DNA of 64,000 nucleotides from Pelobates cultripes (GCA_933207985.1 OW240912.1:201025593-201089592), one strand, 5' to 3'; shown: positions 10,601-21,734, counted from the first letter of the stretch. Numbers and translations: made by a program. The notes: generated by a model not told the origin, from the letters alone.

Positions 10601-12163
10601 CAGGTAATACTCGAAAAATTAGAATATCGTGCAAAAGTTCATTTATTTCAGTAATGCAACATAAAAGGGGAAATATATGAGATAGACGCATTACATGCAA
10701 AGCAAAATAGTTTGAGCCGTGATTTGTCATAAGTGCGATGATTATGTTTTATGGCTCATGAAAATCCCAAATCCACAATCTCAGTAAATTAGAATATTGT
10801 GAAAAGGTGCAGTATTCTAGGCTCACAGTGTCCCACTCTAGTCAGCTAGGTAAGCCATAACACCTGCAAAGGGTTTCTGAGCCTTTAAATGGTCTCTCAG
10901 TCTGGTTCAGTAGGAATCACAATCATGGGGAAGACTGCTGACCTGACAGTTGTGCCGAAAACCATCATTGACACCCTCCATAAGGAGGGAAAGCCTCAAA
11001 ATGGAATTGTGAAGGAAGTTGGATGTTCCCAAAGTGCTGTATCAAAGCACATTAATAGAAAGTTATGTGGAAGAAAAGGAGCACAAGCAGTAGGGATGAC
11101 AGCAGCCTGGAGAGGATTGTCAGGAAAAGGCCATTCAAAAGTGTTGGGGACTTTCACAAGGAGTGGACTGAGGATGGAGTCAGTGCATCAAGAGCAACCA
11201 CACACAGACGGATCCTTGGCATGGGCTTCAGATGTCGTATTCCTCTTGTCAAGCCGCTCCTGAACAACACACAATGTCAGAAACGTCTTACCAGGGCTAA
11301 AGAAAAACAGACCTGGTCTTTTGCTCAGTGGTCCAAAGTCCTCTTTTCTGATGAGAGCAACTTTTGCATCTCATTTGGAAACCAAGGACTCAGAGTCTGG
11401 AGGAAGAATGGAGAGGCACGCACTGCAAGATGCTTGAAGTCCAGTGTGAAGTTTCCACAGTCTGTGTTGATTTGGTGAGCCATGTCATCTGCTGGTGTTG
11501 GTCCACTGTGCTTCATTCAGTCCAGGGTCAACACTGCCATCTACCATGAGATTTTGGAGCACTGCATGCTTCCTTCCACAGATGAGCTTTATGGGGATGC
11601 TGACCTAATTTTCCAGCAGGACTTGGCATCTGCCCACACTGCCAAATGCACCAAAGCCTGATTCAATGACCGTGGGATTACTGTGCTTGATTGGCCAGCA
11701 AACTCGCCTGACCTGAACCTCATAGAGAATCTATGGGGCATTGCCAAGAGAAAGATGAGAGACATCAGACCGAACAATGCAGAAGAGCTGAAGGCCGCTA
11801 TTGAAGCATCCTCGTCTTCCATAATACCTCAGCAGTGCCACAGGCTGATAGCTTCCATGCCACACCGTATTGAGGCAGTAATTGCTGCAAAAGGGGCCCA
11901 AACCAAGTACTGAGTCCATATTGTTCTGTGTACACTCCTTGTTTTATTGATTGCATGTAATATTCTAATTTACTGAGATTGTGGATTTGGGGTTTTCATG
12001 AGCTGTAAGCCATAATCATCGCACTTATGACAAATCACGGCTTGAATTATCTTGCTTTGCGATTTATGTAATGCGTCTATCTCATATTAGTTTCCCCTTT
12101 TACGTTGCATTACTGAAATAAATGGACGTTTGCACGATATTCTAATTTTTCGAGTATTACCTG
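10601..12163 (+). mobile_element. Tc1-like DNA transposon
   Basis: Terminal inverted repeats start CAGGTAATACTCGAAAAA at 10601 and mirror the other end at 12163, flanked by TA on both sides (10599-10600, 12164-12165), the Tc1/mariner target duplication. The TIR core runs about 60-70 bp, and further inverted similarity extends inside it (AATCATCGCAC motifs near 10740 and 12010). It encodes a broken transposase. Length of about 1.56 kb is normal for Tc1. Confidence 0.9.
10925..11913 (+). pseudogene. Tc1 transposase, broken by a frameshift and two stops
   Basis: ATG at 10925 begins a helix-turn-helix paired-like domain (residues about 1-50, with the SQSAVSKHI recognition region). A frameshift at about 11065-11090 moves the frame. 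The catalytic domain then shows Asp in LFSDESNF near 11350, the second Asp in FQQD near 11620, and Glu in PDLNLIENLW near 11725, so all DDE residues are still encoded. In-frame TGA codons at 11476-11478 and 11659-11661 look like single-base changes of Gly/Trp codons. The last frame ends at 11913. It would cut and paste its own DNA if intact; here it is dead. Confidence 0.92.
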
Positions 12164-12164
12164 T

Positions 12165-12520
12165 ATATAGAGGGTAATCCATCTAAGATTTGCAATTGTC
12201 TTAGGCAGTCTACACATCTCTCCACTGTAAGGTTGATTGTCATCTTGTTTCCATATGCTTTCAGAAGGCAATATCAGCAGGATTTGACAAGGCCCCTCTA
12301 TCATTTGCTTTGCCCAAACTACCATTTATATGGGTTTTCAGTCAAGTTGTAGTGGGAAGCAGTATGTGGTAGCCCCGTGACGGCAAACCTATGACACGAC
12401 GGTCATCGCCCAAGAACAGTGTACACGCTGCGCTTAATTTGTACGTGCTCCGGTTGCTTCTTGCTTGTGTCCTTGCGCGTCACGGCAACGCTAGGGTGAA
12501 CCCCAGGTCATAGCGCAGCG
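12165..12520 (-). repeat. Right arm of the long palindrome around the Tc1-like element
   Basis: Reverse complement of 10261-10600, with 17 extra bases near 12185. The outer end at 12520 runs directly into a piece of Tc1 transposase sequence. Confidence 0.85.
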
Positions 12521-12854
12521 CTGTGTTGATTTGGTGAGCCATGTCATCTGCTGGTGTTGGATTATGGCTGTAAGCCATAATCATCGCACTTATGACAAAT
12601 CACGGCTTGAATTACCGTATTTATCGGCGTATAACACGCACCGGCGTATAACACGCACCTCATTTTAAGAAGGAAATTTCAAGGAAAAAAAAACTTAAAT
12701 TTCAAATAAAGAACTTTGAAGCAAAATAAGGGTAGCTCAGAACTTTTTTCTGTTAATATTATTAACACTTATAAGGTAAATAATGTAAAATGACAGTAAA
12801 AGCAACTGTTTTAACAAAGAAACTTGGATATTATATGTTTTTACAAAAGTTTAC

Positions 12855-13915
12855 TCAGAAATCGCTGCTATCTGGGAAACCAAGAAACTCTTCATCTTCA
12901 CTGCTATCTTCAATATCTTTGAACTGAACACTGCTGCTTTCACTGCTACTGTCTTCATAAATCAGCTCGTCTTCTTCACCATCCAAAGCATTGCTTATGC
13001 CACATTTCTTAAAAGATTTGATAATAATATCTTCTTTAACTGTGTCCCACGAAGTCTTTATCCACTGACACACTTTTGAAATGCCAGGTCTTTTCATTCT
13101 CCCAGAACTTGTACTTTCATGTTGGCTTTCATCACACATGTATTTATTCCATTCTTCACGCATGAAGGCTTTGAAGGGCTTGTTAATGGAAACATCCAAT
13201 GGCTGCAATTGTGATGTAAGTCCTCCTAGAATGACTGCTACTTCTGTTTTGCACATTTGAAATTCTTTCTTTGTTGGTTCTGTAAGATGAGATCTGAATG
13301 AGTCCAGTACTAACAAGGATGGCTTCTTTAACAAAGCACCTGGGCGCTTCTCCCACACATTTCTGATCCAAAGCCTCATGCCTTCTTCGTCCATCCAACC
13401 TTTGGGATGAACATGCACCTGTATGCCACTTGGAATCTTCTCCTTAGGAAAAGTTTTCTTTTTAAAAATGACCAATGGTGGCAGCTTGTTTCCGTCTGCA
13501 GTGACAGCAAGGACCACAGTACAACGATTTTTTTCATGCCCTGAAGTTTTAATTGTTACTGTCTTGGCACCTTTTGCTTCAACAGTTTTATTTGAAGGAA
13601 CATCAAAAGTGAGTGGTACTTCGTCCATGTTGCCGATTTGACCAATTTCAAAATTTTGTCTCTTCCTTTGTTTGATAATAAATGAATGAAAATTTATTAT
13701 CTTCTCTTCATAATCTTCTGGCATACGCTGGGCAATCCTGGTTCTTGTTCGCATCCGAAGCTCGTGCCTCTTCATAAATCTTTGGCACCATGATGCTGTC
13801 CCATTGAAATCTTGTATTTGCAACTCTTTGCTGATTTTCACTGCTTGAATGATGATCATTTTTGTTGATAATGCAATGCCCGCTTTTCTATGATTAAGTA
13901 CAAATTCCTTCACCC
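12855..13915 (-). pseudogene. pogo/Tigger-type transposase lacking its N-terminal DNA-binding helix-turn-helix
   Basis: The minus-strand frame is open to 14009, but family-like sequence begins around 13915 and there is no ATG at its head. The part present contains a Tc5/CENP-B-type second helix-turn-helix (about 13690-13860), then a DDE_1 catalytic domain: Asp in GNMDEVPLTF, Asp in LVLDSFRSH, and Asp in LQPLDV with 35 residues between the last two, as in pogo. An acidic Ser/Asp/Glu-rich tail ends the protein. The first DNA-binding helix-turn-helix is missing; GC-rich hairpin sequence occupies its place. The remaining 350 codons are uninterrupted, which suggests recent activity of the family. 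Confidence 0.85.
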
Positions 13916-13945
13916 TGCACGGAACCGGAGTTTCTGTTTCCTGTA

Positions 13946-14109
13946 CCCGGTCGGACTGACAGGAAGGTGCACACTGAGCGTGCACCTTCCTATCACTCCG
14001 GCCGGGCACCGCGGACAGCAGAGCAGCTCGGCCACGCTACAGGGGAGGGGAGGTGAGAACCAACTGCAGCCGCCTGACCGCTCTTGACAGAGCGCTCAGG
14101 CGGCTGCAG
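13946..14109. repeat. Two GC-rich hairpins inside the pogo-type element
   Basis: Hairpin 1: AGGAAGGTGCAC (13961-13972) and its complement (13980-13991), extended imperfectly to 13946-14006. Hairpin 2: CTGCAGCCGCCTGA (14064-14077) and its complement (14096-14109), with further pairing inside the loop. They occupy the position expected for the transposase N-terminus and differ in base composition from the A/T-rich rest of the element. Confidence 0.85.
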
Positions 14110-14446
14110 CATTTAAAGGGCTGGCGTATAACACGCACCCATAATTTGCCCCCTATTTTCAGGGAGAAAAAGTTTGTGTTATACGCCGATAAATACGGTA
14201 TCTTGCTTTGCATGTAATGCGTCTATCTCATATATTAGTTTCCCCTTTTACGTTGCATTACTGAAATATATGAACTTTTGCATGATATTCTATTTTTTTG
14301 ACTATCACCTGTATAATGTGAGCTACTTCCTCTTATGGGAAAAGCAGTTGGCAAAAGACAGGGTTTCTGCTTCACATATTGCCATTTCCCAGAAGTCGGT
14401 TCTATTGACATTTGTGAAAAAGTCATCTTTTCTCACACTGCAAGTC

Positions 14447-14749
14447 TTTGATCCTGTTGTTGTGTTCACTTCCAGTCTCTTGAACTTTTACTCCATACTG
14501 TATTGACCCCGGCTTCTGTCTTTGTTTATCCTGATCTCTGGCATCCTTTGACTTCGGCTATCCCTTGACTATCCTGCTATTTGTTTCCTTGGCAGTACTG
14601 CATACGAATCACCTTTCCTGCACAGCGTCCGTGCACAGATTCACAGTCCAGGTGGCTTCTTCTCTGGTCACCTTGGACTTTGTCTATCTGCAAGGGTGAG
14701 AAAACATATCTGCGTTACAGACTCCCACCTCAGGTACAAACCCTGACAC
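14447..14749 (+). repeat. Truncated LTR fragment, same family as the solo LTR at 38.1-38.7 kb
   Basis: Matches the reverse complement of roughly 38119-38420, including the repeated TTGACCCCGGCTT / TTGACTTCGGCTA phrases and the terminal CCCTGACA. The 5' part is missing. Confidence 0.75.
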
Positions 14750-15208
14750 TCCCAGACAAACTACATCAAGCAGCATATCAGTTCTAGAAGTCTTTGCAAC
14801 TTATGCAAAGACTGCTAAAGAGACAAATTAATTACAAAACAGGTACAGAATTTCATACTCAAAGTGGCACTGTCACGCCAAACTTACTTTTTCCCAATCG
14901 CTGCCGCTCACAGTATTTATTCTTCTTTTCTTTATTTCTAAACAAGTTTTCTTTAAAACCTAAGATAAAGTAGGGACTATTTTGTTTTATGTAACGCTTG
15001 ACTTTCTTTGACACAAGGAGGAGCTTAAGTCAGCTCAATTTTCTGTGTCAAAGAAAATTTCCCCACAATACTCACCTTTATCCCTGTTCTCGTGTTGCTT
15101 TCTTTTGCGATTCCCGAATGACCTGTCATGTAAACTAGGGCTCCGGCTTAATTACCAAATGTCGACAGTTTGTATATTCGTGTTCAGAAGAACTAATTTT
15201 TACTTAGT
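14750..15208. other. Non-coding stretch with two small hairpins
   Basis: AGTCTTTGCA...TGCAAAGACT near 14792-14816 and TTTCTTTGACACA (15003-15015) with its complement at 15044-15056. The latter may be a short MITE. No gene seen. Confidence 0.5.
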
Positions 15209-15352
15209 AAAGTTGGCTGAAAGACCAATTTTAGTCTTTCATCTGTTTAGTAGATAGCTCCCTAAATTGTTACCCTGTGAGATTGCCCACAAGTATTATG
15301 GAGCTATCTACTAAAAAGCTGAAAGACCAAAATTTATCTTTCAGCCAACTTT
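15209..15352. repeat. Foldback MITE
   Basis: Arms of about 54 bp (15209-15263 and 15299-15352) pair almost perfectly: AAAGTTGGCTGAAAGACC at the left end, GGTCTTTCAGCC-type sequence at the right. The inner part of each arm is again self-complementary (ACCAATTTTAGTCTTTC). Confidence 0.75.
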
Positions 15353-15363
15353 GCAAATTCTAC

Positions 15364-15782
15364 TTAAAGGACCACTATAGGCATCCAGACCACTTCAGCT
15401 CAATGAAGTGGTCTGGCTGCCAGGTCCCTCTAGTGTTAACCCTGCAGCTGAAAACATAGCAGTTTCACTGACGGTTAATCCAGCCTCTATTGGCTGTCTC
15501 ACTGACAGCCGCTAGAGGCGCTTCCACGCTTCTTACTGTGAAAATCAGTGAGAAGATGCTGGACGTGCATAGGAAAGCATTGAGTAATGCTTTCCTATGG
15601 GCGGTTTGAATACGTGTGTGGCTCTTGCCGCACATGCGCATTCAGTGCTGACGTCGGCAGAGGGAGCCCGGCGCTGGAGAAAGATAAGTGGCTGAAGGGG
15701 TTTTAACCCCTTCAGTTCAGTGGGAGTGGGACCCTGAGGGTGAGGGGGGACTTAAGACCCTATAGTGCCAGGAAAACAAGTT
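15364..15782 (+). mobile_element. TTAA-flanked MITE (piggyBac-like), right end missing
   Basis: Begins TTAAAGGACCACTATAGG and is homologous over its length to the complete copy at 41651-42152, ending in the CTATAGTGCCAGGAAAAC block without the final terminal repeat and TTAA. Internal pieces such as ACCACTTCAGCTCAATGAAGTGGT are themselves palindromic. Confidence 0.8.
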
Positions 15783-16870
15783 TTTTTAGTATTAGTAAAT
15801 AAGGGAGAATAAAATCTGTGCAGTGAGTAGGGGCATGTCTACTAAACACTGTTGAAACCCCTTCCCCCCCAATTCAATAATGGGTACCTACACATTATTT
15901 TAATAATTTATGGGGGCGTGGGTACATAGTGGCCCGCTCCAGCTTCCAACTGTGACCTGCTTATGGGGGCTAATAAATTAAACGAGGGGCTTAATGTGTG
16001 TCCCCACCCATTATAGGGGTCCAAAATAACAATGAGAGGATCTCAAGATTTACCTGTCAGTGCACTCTAGTTGGCTGAGGGACATAGGAGGGATTTAGAA
16101 AGGGGCACGGAGCACAGCTCCTTGCTGCTTTTATTTATACATACTTCAAAGACGGAGCCGTAAGCTGGTAGCTCCCTCCTTGTACTATACAAAACAAATG
16201 AATGAACATCGAATTGCAATTCGGACCTAATTTCTATACATTCATTCTCTTTTGTAATGCACATAGCTTCATTGGTCTTTCTGACGAATGAACGTATACC
16301 AGAAATTCCTGCCAGAATTTCGGACAAAGGCGAATGCTCAAGTCTGCAACTGGGCATGCGCGGGAATTTCATAGTGCAAGCTAGTGTGAGCAAATGACGT
16401 GTCCCACAGAGCCTTCATCTGGGAACACTAAGATAATGGTGCCTAGGAAATAGAACGGAGAAGAAGTAAAGGTGAAATGGGGGACCTAGAGGGCAGTAAA
16501 ATATAGTGGGGTTAGAAGAGGGTTAAAAAAACAAACCTACAGATTCAGCTGCTTTAAGCATATTTAGTACACTCTAGCATTAGGAATACAAATCTGTATT
16601 CCTAACATTAGAACGTACTAGTCATCATTTAGGAGACTGAACAACAGTAAGGAGTAAAAACTTTTTAATTACCTTTTCTTCCACGCCTTATTTAAGGTGA
16701 TAAAAATTTAAAAACACTATAAAATGTACTTGTAATCCAGTGCTTAGACAGTTCATCCTGGGCAGCCGCTCTGCCTATTCTGTTATATGTGATCTCAGTC
16801 CAGTCCTATGTTGCTGATAAAAAAGAATTGGAGACCTATGGCACATGCTCAACAATTGCAGCACTACACC
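15783..16870. other. Non-coding stretch with a MITE end
   Basis: No gene supported. Around 16570-16615 a hairpin of the form TTAGGAATACA...TGTATTCCTAA matches the terminal hairpins at 38062-38085 and 58336-58362, so a relative of the TTAA MITEs lies here. Confidence 0.5.
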
Positions 16871-17050
16871 TGAAACCACGGAGCAACGCAGGGAGGAGTG
16901 GGCCTTGACAGAGCCAGGAGTAGGCAGGTGAAGTTTAGGTCAAGGGGCTGACCTAAGGTAATGCAAGGGGAGGGGTGTAGATGGGAAGTTAAATAGTGGC
17001 CATTTTAGTGAATGGCCATTTTAACTTGAGCCTTACTTACCTGTAAATTG
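16871..17050 (+). repeat. Ngaro A1 direct repeat
   Basis: 180 bp starting TGAAACCACGGAGCAACG; nearly identical to A2 at 22809-22988. Confidence 0.93.
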
Positions 17051-17094
17051 TGCAGGTCGGCAGGGCTCTTCTTTTCTTCTTTTTCAGGTGCAGC

Positions 17095-19234
17095 ATGGCG
17101 TCCTTGGAGGAGCTCCTGAAGGGAGTCCGGTCAATCATGGAAGAGAAAGGCATGGCGTGGCTGCAGGAGCAGCTGGGGGCACCGATCACATCTGCTCCCC
17201 CCCATGCGGTGGCTGACCGGCGGCCGAAAAGAAGATTGAGGCCGCCCCAGCGGCTCAGCCTAGGACCGGGTTTAGCAGCACGGAGGAAGAGGAGATCGGA
17301 AGAGGGCAGTGTGGCAGCTTAGTCATCGGCGACTGGGAGGCAGGAAGATGCAGGACATCGGCCGGGGCCACCTGTCAGACACGGCGCCGGGCCGGCGAGG
17401 TTGCAGGACAGGAAGAGGCCTCCCTCGAAGAGCACCCCCAGCCGGGTGGCAGAAAAAGCAAGAAAAGCAGCCAGTGTCAGCGTGGAGAGGTCGGGGAGGA
17501 TGGAGACAGCCGGATTCAGGAGCTGTGCAAGGCGTCCTTGGGCAGCACTGAGGGGTGGGGGGGGAGAAAAGAGCAGGTGGCAGAGTGACAACGGTTCCAC
17601 CAGGCACGGGAGGGGAGCAGGACAGCGGGAGGCAGGAGGAGGCAGCCAGAGCTGGAATTAGGTGCAGGACAGAAGGTGCTGAAAGGGATGAGGATCATAC
17701 GAGTGGGAGTGAGGAGAGTGTCAGCGGAGCGGTGAGAGAAAGGAACGCCAGCAGTCTGGAGCGGAGAGAGAACAGGCACGCAGAGGCGGGGGGACAGATG
17801 AGGACAGGAGCGACAGGTGCAAGGAGACAACAAGGGCAATGCCGGGAAGAAGGTGCACGGGACAGCAGGGCGCAGGAGGCCCACAGGGGTCGCTCCAAGG
17901 AACAGCGGGACAACAGGAGCACGAGCAGGAGGGACGAAGGGGGTATACGGAGAAGAGAGGAGAACAGGCACGGCAGTATCAGGAAGTTGGATGAAAGATG
18001 GAGGAGCAGGGAAAGGAGCCCAGCGGGGAGCAGGAGCAGTAGAAGGCGGTCCAATTCCAGGGAAAGGAGGTCAGGATACCGGCGCAGTGCTTCAGGGTCG
18101 TCAGAAAGGAGTAACACAGTTTAGAGGAAGGAGGGAAGCGGACGGGAGGAGCGGACAAGGAACAGAAGTGGGAGTAGGAACGACAAGTTGAAGCGCAGGG
18201 AGGAAGGGCGGGTGAGGCTGCAACCGTACAGGCTACCCAGGTTATCTTCTCCTTGCAGGTCACTAAGTAGGTCACCTACAAGATCAAGGTGAGAACAGGC
18301 GCACAGGAGTCAGCGTCCCCTGTATACTCTTGAGCCCGTCGAGGCGGACAGCAGGACTGCGCCCCCGCGGCCATCAGCGGCCGGGGGCTTCAGCGGTGAC
18401 TCACCAACTGCACAACACTCAGGGAGTCTACTGGGGTGCTTAAAATCACTATTAGAAACATGGTCGGGGGAGACAGGGCCATCTCCACAGTTCAGGAGGG
18501 TGTGGGCTGCGGAGGGCAGTCAGGACACGGGGGTTAGATCCACAGCGGCGGCAGAGAACGGGAGGGGCGAGAGTGCCGTGGAACCAGTTAAAGGGACAGA
18601 GGAGGGACCAAGGGAGCAATCAGAGCGGTGTCGGGAAATATCCGACGCAGTGTGGCAAAACGTGCACGTCTCCGTTGCGGGACCATTAGGGTGTCACTTA
18701 AAAGCGGAGGTTAAGTTAAAAATTTGGAAAGGGGACTTTGTGGAGATATTTTCACTACTCCCTTTAGAAGAGTTTTTAAACTTAAAAGAGGAGGATAAGA
18801 AGGATGCAAAGAAGGGGAAGAGGAAAAAAGGGGGAGGTATCGGAAGATACCCAAGACTTTTGGGAACTGGTTGAGGGCTTTTTGTGTTTTGGCAAGCGTA
18901 ATCAGGGAAAAGTGCCTGGATCGCTGCTCCAGGGGACGTGTATCGGACATACGGGGGACTAGCATGGTGGAGATATGACGAACAGTTTTGTCAGAGGCTG
19001 GCAGCGAATCCGTCAATGCGGTGGGACCAGATGGACCTGCCGTTATGGATGAGGCTGATGATGGCACAAAAGAGTGCCCTCTTTCTCACGGTGGCCGGCG
19101 CGGGCCCGAGCGGGACCATGCCGGCAGGACTGAAGAAAGGTTTTTGCTGGCTTTATAATGAGGGTCAGTGCAGGTGGGGTGCATCATACAGATTCAAGCA
19201 TGAGTGCTCCAGCTGCGGGAGTAAGATGCTTTAA
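17095..19234 (+). pseudogene. Ngaro gag, with RS-rich region and degenerate zinc motif
   Basis: ATG at 17095 opens a short N-terminal piece (begins MASLEELLKG) in one frame to about 17550; the rest lies in another frame, with several stops (for example TAG at 18122-18124). Between 17640 and 18120 the predicted protein is dominated by Arg, Ser and Glu with many RS/SR dipeptides, like splicing-factor RS domains. A capsid-like part follows (18600-19130). The end carries a Cys/His cluster near 19140-19225 that resembles the DIRS/Ngaro gag zinc motif, with one expected Cys replaced. The frame then meets a TAA at 19232-19234, and RT begins in the same frame 33 bases later. Confidence 0.75.
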
Positions 19235-19267
19235 GAAAGGAAAGCCAAATGTGGGAGGGTAGGAGCA

Positions 19268-20325
19268 ATGCTGCTTTGGTTAAAACAATCCGCTAATCAA
19301 GAAGTGGCGAGATTCTTATGGCTGGGTTTTACGGAGGGTTTCGTGATTCCGTTTCGGGATAAGGGTCCGTGTGAGTTGTGCGGGAATCTTCGGTCGGTGA
19401 GGGAGCATCCGGGGGTAGCTCGAGAAAAGTTATGCAATGAAGTACAATTGGGGAGGATGGTGGGGCCATTTGCCTCCCCGCCATTAGCGGGTTTGAGAGT
19501 GTCTCCACTTGGGGCGGTACCCAAGAAGGAGACAGGTAAATTCCGCATGATACATCATTTATCGTACCCAAAAGGGACATCGGTAAATGATGATATCGAC
19601 GTAGCCCTGTGTTCTGTTTCTTATACATCATTTGACAAGGCTATCGAGTTGGTAAGGAAAGCAGGTCACGGGGCACTGATGGCGAAAGTGGATGTAGAAG
19701 CAGCGTTCAGGCTGCTTTCCATACACCCAGATTGTCATCACCTGTTGGGGTGTTATTCGAAGGGGGGTATTTTGTGGACTTGTGCCTACCTATGGGATGC
19801 GCCATTTCATGTGCTTACTTTGAGGGGTTTAGCACATTTTTGGAATGGGTGGTACAGCGAGAATCGGCAGGGGGTGCAGTGATGCACTACCTTGACGATT
19901 TTTTATGCGTCGGCCCACCGTGAATAGAGCACTGTAGCCAAATATTGCAGGTCTTTCAGTGGGTGGCACATAAGTTCGGGATGCCGTTGGCAGAGGACAA
20001 AACAGTGGGGCCCACTAAGTGCCTCAGCTTTCTGGGGTTGGAGATCGACTCAGTACAAGGGTAATGCAGGTTGCCTTGGGACAAGCTGCATGCCCTTAGG
20101 CAGCTGGTGGACACGGTTAGGAAGGCAAGGAAGGTGACCTTGCGAGAGCTTCAGTCGTTAATAGGGAGCCTTAATTGTGCATGTCGGGTAATTCCCATGG
20201 GGAGGGTCTTCTGCAGGCAATTGGCGCGGGCGACAAGTGGGGTGAAAAAACCGTTGCATTATATCAGTGTCGGTAGACATGAAAGAAGACCTGGGGGTAT
20301 GGGCGAGGTTTTTGCAGTAGTTTAA
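19268..20325 (+). pseudogene. Ngaro reverse transcriptase
   Basis: The frame from 19268 encodes RT fingers and palm, including LGAVPKKETGKFRMIHHLSYP and the first catalytic Asp in AKVDVEAAFR. A frameshift near 19750 moves to the frame with LPMGCAISC and the YLDD catalytic box near 19885. A TGA at 19921-19923 and a TAA at 20062-20064 interrupt the thumb region. A further frameshift separates it from RNase H around 20326. Confidence 0.88.
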
Positions 20326-20336
20326 CGGGAGAGTGT

Positions 20337-20760
20337 TTGTTTTTTCGGGAACCAGTGGGGTCATCGGAGGATGTGGGCTTGTTTACAGACGCATCGGGTA
20401 GCGTCGGGTTCGGGGCGTACCTAGCGGGAAAATGGTGCGCGGACAGGTGGCCAGAGGCCTGTAAAGCAAGCCCGTTGATTAGGAACATGGCGTTTTTGGA
20501 ATTTTTCCCGGTGGTCGTAGCGGTAGCATTATGGGGTTCAGAGCTAGCCAATAAGAAAGTGGTGTTCAATTCGGATAACATGGCGGTGGTGCAGGCGATC
20601 AACAGGTGCAGGTTACCTGCTTCGTCGTGGCGGGTGGTACGGTTGCTAAGACAACTAGTACTCTTATGCATTTCGTTTAATATTGTGTTTCGAGCTAGAC
20701 ATATTCCGGGGCTAAAAAATGTAGTCGCTGATGCGCTGTCTCGTTTACAGTGGGAGCGTT
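20337..20760 (+). pseudogene. Ngaro RNase H domain
   Basis: Contains FTDASGSVGFG near 20380, Glu in MAFLEFFPVVVA, Asp in FNSDNMAVVQAI near 20570, and VADALSRLQW near 20725: the catalytic acidic residues of a DIRS-type RNase H. Same frame as the tyrosine recombinase that follows. Confidence 0.85.
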
Positions 20761-21714
20761 TTCGGAAAGCAGCGCCGGAGTGCGAAGGAAACGGGACAAA
20801 CTTGTCCAGCAGAGATGTGGCAACTCGGGACGTCCTGCTTGGGGAATACATAAAGAAGTCTTTGGTGCCTGGAACTTGGTCCTCATACGTCAAGGTTTGG
20901 AAGGTTTGGGAAGAGACAATGCAATAGTTAGGGGCAGAAGGCTCAGCGAACAATCGGCTGAACGTGCTGTTATGGATTCTATGCCGCTTGTTCGCGAAGC
21001 AACCATCGCCATCGATGGTGGTTAGGCACTTGTCAGCATTAGCATTCCTGTTCAAGTTCAATGGTTGGGACGACGTGACAAAGCATTTTGTAGTGAGGCA
21101 AGCGGTACAGGGATTCAAGAAGGGTAAGAAAACAGGAGATGCGAGAAGACCAGTTTCGGTATTGCAGGGTTTGATAGGCAAGCTACCCGAGTTATGTTTT
21201 TCCGAGTTCGAAGTGGCGTTGTTCACAGTAGCGTTTTCGTGGGCCTTTTTTGGGGCGTTTCGGATAGGGGAATTGGTTAGCACCACCAAGAAGGGGGTTG
21301 GCGGGCTCAGGATGGAAGACGTGATGGTTTGTGGGGACAGGGTAAAAATACGGCTGGTTCGCTCGAAGACGGATGTCTTCCGGAAAAGTTGTATGGTAAC
21401 ATTATTTGAATTGCCGGGGTCTGGATTGTGTCCAGTGACGAGTGGGGCCAGGTTTTTGGAAAAACGACCGGAGGTAAAAGGATGTTTCTTTATACATGCT
21501 GATGGCACAGCGCTGTCGCGCTTCCAATTCGTTTTTACGGTTGGGCTTAGAGAAGTTAGGACTGGAGCCTATGCAGTTCGGAACACATTCATTCCGTATA
21601 GGAGCAGCGACTGAAGCGGAGCGCTTGGGATTAGGAGACGAGCAGACTAAAAGGATCGGGAGATGGGAATCGCGAAGGTTCCGCTCGTATGTACGGCCAG
21701 ATAGACTGGTATGA
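20761..21714 (+). pseudogene. Ngaro tyrosine recombinase
   Basis: The N-terminal SAM-like part (GTWSSYVKVWKVWE) is cut by TAG at 20925-20927. The frame continues through FRIGELV and VRSKTD (about 21255-21375), which contain the first catalytic Arg and Lys. A frameshift before about 21560 shifts the last block, where HSFRIGAAT supplies His-X2-Arg (near 21586) and GRWESRRFRSYVRP supplies the second His-equivalent (Trp) and the nucleophile Tyr (near 21691). It would integrate circular cDNA. Broken here. Confidence 0.88.
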
Positions 21715-21734
21715 GGAGGTGGACAATGTGGGGT

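Larger units (their letters stand above)
12615..14198 (-). mobile_element. pogo/Tigger-type DNA transposon
   Basis: Inverted terminal repeats of about 23 bp, starting CCGTATTTATCGGCGTATAA, sit at 12615 and (complemented) end at 14198, each flanked by TA. The motif GGCGTATAACACGCACC occurs twice at the left end and again near 14122, probably transposase-binding repeats. It carries a pogo-family transposase on the minus strand. It is inserted into Tc1 sequence that resumes exactly after the right TA. Confidence 0.92.
12521..14312 (+). mobile_element. Chimeric partial second Tc1 copy, split by the pogo-type element
   Basis: 12522-12560 repeats transposase sequence found at about 11463-11502. 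It is joined directly to sequence matching about 12003-12050. The match is then interrupted by the pogo-type element and resumes at 14201-14312, ending at the Tc1 terminus CCTGTA next to TA. The copy is therefore an internally deleted Tc1 3' portion in the same orientation. At the deletion joint a small hairpin has formed (ATTATGGCT...AGCCATAAT near 12561). Confidence 0.8.

Noticed and set aside
17516..18117. Long minus-strand frames rich in Leu/Pro/Ser
   Set aside because: Antisense of the RS-rich gag region; low-complexity shadow.
20264..21508. 414-codon open frame on the minus strand
   Set aside because: Exactly antisense to the Ngaro RNase H and recombinase, composition Ser/Thr/Asn-rich, no family features; stays open because of the GC-rich sense codons.
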